Below are positions 60,221-64,000 of a stretch of DNA of 64,000 nucleotides, piece by piece. Location: the NCBI RefSeq assembly GCF_000003815.2, contig NC_049983.1, forward strand, positions 18,947,180 to 19,011,179. The letters run 5' to 3'. Numbering within the stretch: position 1 is the stretch's first letter; the number at the start of each line of letters is the position of its first letter. Under the pieces are notes generated by a model, which saw only the letters and a list, made by a program, of their open reading frames with translations, had not been told where the DNA came from and ran no database searches. The position numbers and the translations under genes were made by a program. Source of the stretch: Branchiostoma floridae (taxonomy: Eukaryota; Chordata; Leptocardii; Amphioxiformes; Branchiostomatidae).

Positions 60221-62283
60221 TTCTCCGCTAGTAACACTACTTGGAAGGATCCGGATGTCTGTGGGGACGATCATCTTGCTTTAGTTAGAAAAATCCGTTA
60301 AGCTGTATCTTGCCTTAGCGAGTTGGAGCGGGTGTACTCACCAAAGAGAAGAGCATGTTTTATTTAAGTGGTAATATTGCAAAGTTTAGACAGGCAGATT
60401 AAAGAATATACCTGCAAACAACTTTGGAGACAGGCCTAATGAAAAAAATTCAACCATACTACCATAGAGCAATCGCTTTTTGACTGTCATCATTGATTTT
60501 CAAATAAAGATTGATGAGGCTTTGGTAAAACATCAAGATATAGCTTGCCCCCACAAAAGCATTGATCAAGATCCAATCGGATTAATGTTTGCTGAGGACA
60601 AAATACAATAATGTTGAACATTACTATCATAAACATATCGGAGTGATCTAGCGCCCGATAACAGTACCGTTTTGTGTGATTAATAAATTATGGATCTGCA
60701 GGCTCTTCTGTGGGTATTGATTTGTTGGTAGATGTGTGTCGCTTTTCTTCGACAATTTACAGGTCGCGCTTCAGATGTACAATGGTCATATTGTGTGTGT
60801 ACAGGGGCAAGAACTCATAGATACAAGAAGTTTTAACAATGATACGTTACTTCCAGGTACTACTTATATTGTTGGACAATCAAAATCAAGAGTCTTAATA
60901 TTGCGTCGTTGATTACAAGTGTTGTATTCAAATCAGGTGTGTACATAATGATTGACAATGAAATTCTATTTGAATTGAAAACAAAATAACTTCGGATGAT
61001 ATTGTTACAAATTTATTGGTGCGAAAGTCAATCTTGTCATGTTTTATAATCTTTGGAGAGCATTATTAGTCTAGAGCTAAAAGAGATCTCTATAGATTCG
61101 AAGTTTTCTATGAATTGGTGCATGTTTCAAATTACATGTAGGGTATGTGATGTTTGATATAGGTCGAAGCAAATGATCACATTTTCCTAGTAAGTGATAT
61201 AACATCAAATTTGATTGGGCCGTGGATTATGGCATGATCGCACAAAGCCAATGTTAATCGGAATCTTTTGTGTAGCAGAAATAGAAGGTCCTTGCCTACG
61301 AATTTTACTATTGCATAGATGGAACAAAAGCACCTTTACTCTTGAGATATTCTATTATTGGTCTAACACACAAGCACTGAAGGGTTAGAAATGAAACACT
61401 GCTCCAGTGCTCATGACTTATAATCTTCCACTACTTTCACAGCGGGCACAACAACTGAAGAACGCCATGTCCACGTTTCTATCTTCCTCATTGGCCATTT
61501 CGTGGAGCAATAGGTCGTATTAACTTCTCTACGACTTCAATGTTGATGTATGCTTCAATATCTGCTAGTGGTGTCCGGTTGGGGTTTATTTTAAAGAGTG
61601 AGACACCTTTATCTATTTACAGCACGTATGGTGCACCAACAAGTCGACGGAGGGGCGAAGTAATAACATGGCTGGGCAGCGAAGAGGTGGCGGAATAAAT
61701 CTATTTATTGCACTTGATGGTTGTGCCAAAACACACGATTTCATGGACCAATCCTTGTTTTCCGCATGGACAGCTACACAGCTGTCTGTTGTCAAAAATC
61801 AAAATGTCTTGCCAGATATTATAAATCGGTTTCTTTTGTGACGTATACACATTATTTTAAAGACAGTCTGTACATAGATGAATTGCATGTTTAGTATTTT
61901 CTTCTTGTCGCGGTATTGCTTATAAAAGACGGCATAGAGATACTCGGATTCGATATCATGTATACACGAACAGTATCCACCCACGATCGACATACACTTG
62001 ATAACACAAACTTCTCATACACTGTATTGACTCATGCTATTGCTGAAGGAATTGTGACCGTCCTTGAACAATATTACTGTTGATTTTAATGTTTATGTCT
62101 AATGTTTATGTGTAGATTCTAACGTTTCCTTTTCAATCCATATTATTTCAATCGCAATGATTGTCATGCCTTTAACTCATTGCAAGGCCCGTGGAATGAT
62201 ATGTTTTTAATTTGTTTGTAAAGTCAAGAATATATATTTCATTTCACAGTAAGGGAAACAGTTTTTTTACGATGGGATGGGTA

Positions 62284-62409
62284 TTCTCCAAGCAGAGGTA
62301 GGGCAGCGGGATAGTAGAGGTCAGGATTTCTGTAACACCGCTCCCTCCCCTATCCTCTGAGGAATCCCGGCCACTATTATACCCCCTGCCCTGACCTCTG
62401 CTTGGAGAA
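62284..62409. mobile_element. Short inverted-repeat element, TCTCCAAGCA family (126 bp)
   Basis: The left end TTCTCCAAGCAGAGGT and the reverse complement of the right end TTCTCCAAGCAGAGGTCAGG match; pairing continues with GGCAG and an imperfect GTAGAGG/ATAGTGG stretch to about 50 bp. It shares its terminus with 42556-42738 but not its interior. Confidence 0.75.
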
Positions 62410-62454
62410 CAGGGGCAGGGACGATGTCTATTTCCATCATCCTTTTACCATTGG

Positions 62455-62462
62455 TGACGTCA
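62455..62462. promoter_or_regulatory. CRE palindrome in the 5' flank
   Basis: TGACGTCA lies about 6.3 kb upstream of the Kv4 start. The same palindrome recurs at 11012, 37263 and 41759, more often than the roughly one expected in 64 kb. Confidence 0.3.
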
Positions 62463-63061
62463 CACGCACATGCCCGAATCAAACTGAACAATCCATTTTA
62501 AAACTCACTTAGTCCAGTTTTTTTTAGTTGGTGAACAGTTTGATTTCTTCTTAATATATTTTACCAATTGAATTCGGATGAGCTTTCGTAAGGTTTCTTG
62601 GTCATTTTTGATACTAAAGGACATGGGCTCTGAAGACAGCGCGGGGTCAGAAATGGTTCTGTTTGTGCACAGGAAACAAGCAGTCCCAGGTGCAGCAGGC
62701 CCTGTTTAATCGTATGAAGGAAAGCACCGCCGATCAACAAACTCCCGCAACATGGCAACGACATCAGTAAACTCTGTTTTACTACAAAAGGGAATAAAGT
62801 TATCAACGTTTCTGATCTTTTCCTCATGGCAACGTTGACGCCAAGACTTATAGCTCGAGAGCAATGGTTTATAGCAAAGGATATTATCTTAACAGTCCTT
62901 GCCTGCAGCGCTGTGATATCTACTTTACAATGATGTTAAAGGTTTGTGCCGTCGGCAGTATGAATGCCCACTCACCCTGCGGCATGTTTTCCAGACCAGT
63001 GACATGTATGATGTCGCCTGCTGACTTGACCATGGACTGGATTGTGCTTTGATAAGGATAA

Positions 63062-63073
63062 TGCGCATGCGCA
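63062..63073. promoter_or_regulatory. NRF1-type palindrome in the 5' flank
   Basis: TGCGCATGCGCA is an exact match to the NRF1/Ewg consensus YGCGCAYGCGCR, a motif typical of animal core promoters. It is 600 bp from the CRE at 62455 and could mark a distal promoter of this gene or the promoter of a neighbour beyond the window. Confidence 0.32.
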
Positions 63074-64000
63074 TGTGATAGTTTAAAGACATGTACTCAG
63101 ATTGTTGTTTGAGAATCAGAAGCAAATGATCTTGTCTCCATTCGTTCGTTGTTGCTGTTGCCTTGTCCAGTTTTGTTAGTTAGGCTACACTGTCGTCAAA
63201 GTAATGTCAATCATAGACGTCATACGAAAATACAGACTGTTAATTTGTTAAGCAACCGTTACAGGTAAAACCACGCCTGTTATCTTGAGTGCTAACTGGG
63301 GCAATTACTTTCCTGGTTATATCAGGTTCTATAGATACGACGACTGATGATTGTCTCCATGTATTGTAATTATAGTGACCCCCATGTGTCATTTTTATAC
63401 CCACGACAACTAAGACACGTTCTCGCCATGAGTCTTTACCCAACAGCCAGCTTTCCTCTTGGTAGAAGTCTATTACTTCCGTGATAATTACTTCCGTGAA
63501 CGCATGTGATGTTCAGGTGTTTTTGTTTTTCATTTATTTGCCTGTTATATGCTAGTTAAAGCCTATTGTACCGAGCATTTTCAAATAACTACAGGCTCGT
63601 TTATGCACCAAACGTTTACTACTTCAACTACTGTCATATTCTGTTACATGCTAGTTACGTTCACCTCTTATGGGCAGGAAGAAAAGTTCAGACTTATCAT
63701 ACTTTGTAATTTATCAGTCTTGTGAAGACTGACAGACACTCCAGGTTATTGTTTTTGGTCTGTCTGCGTTTTTATAGTTGCACATTTTCTATACGATAGG
63801 TATTGTTTGATGTACATCTGTATGAACCAACGACAACACATGCATGGTTCAAATTCCCAATGTCAATAGTTCAACAGGCACCTTCATATTAGACGTTCAT
63901 TTATCCAACCTGAAAAATATGGGATATGCTATCACATTTCACGTCGTTAAACATCACAACATTTTGTCAACATTTTAGAATGGCTGAAATCGTGGAAAGC

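Larger units (their letters stand above)
56126..64000. other. 5' UTR and upstream flank of Kv4
   Basis: The sequence is more CpG-containing than the distal introns. It holds the candidate core promoter near 56.3 kb, a 10-bp-stem hairpin at 59745, inverted-repeat elements at 60041 and 62284, and CRE and NRF1 motifs at 62.5-63.1 kb. Open frames here (the longest, 58556-59206 +, is 216 codons) show no recognisable domain or splice context, so no gene is called. Confidence 0.7.

Overview
The window is a stretch of animal nuclear DNA holding one recognisable protein-coding gene: a Shal-type (Kv4/KCND) voltage-gated potassium channel on the minus strand. All five coding exons are present, in gene order 55020-56125, 24247-24409, 12691-12783, 11180-11272 and 8741-9148. 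They join with GT-AG splice sites and compatible phases into an intact frame of 620 codons, the normal length for the family. The protein is very close to vertebrate Kv4: N-terminal KChIP-binding segment, zinc-binding T1 domain, S1-S6, TLGYGD filter, PVP hinge, the HHHLL targeting segment and the C-terminal NIVR tail.

The organism looks like an invertebrate deuterostome, most likely a lancelet (Branchiostoma). I infer this from the vertebrate-like Kv4, large introns rich in small repeats, very frequent TACATGTA words, and many short inverted-repeat elements plus a tRNA-derived SINE with the text 'AAGTGCCTTTCC..GGGCACAACATC', common in marine invertebrate genomes. Nothing here fixes the species.

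Layout: 1-8740 is 3' flank and probable 3' UTR, with a foldback element, a nested hairpin and a GC-richer, repeat-poor block at 2.2-2.96 kb. The span 8741-12783 holds exons 5, 4 and 3 with short introns; a 481-bp inverted-repeat element sits 35 bp from exon 4. Intron 2 (11.5 kb) holds an inverted-repeat element, two SINE fragments, an RE1-type site and a five-copy tandem array. Intron 1 (30.6 kb) holds a 35-bp minisatellite, several inverted-repeat elements, a second RE1-type site, a partial segmental duplication and a 100-N assembly gap. Exon 1 is at 55-56.1 kb, and 56.1-64 kb is 5' flank with a possible core promoter and no other convincing gene.

The most interesting observation is regulatory. 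Two exact matches to the core of the REST/NRSF silencer element (RE1) lie in introns 1 and 2 of this neuronal channel gene, and three units of the tandem array beside exon 2 carry a near-match. Conserved N-terminal and HHHLL segments suggest that KChIP assembly and subcellular targeting of Kv4 predate vertebrates. I found no sign of a wholly new multi-gene system.
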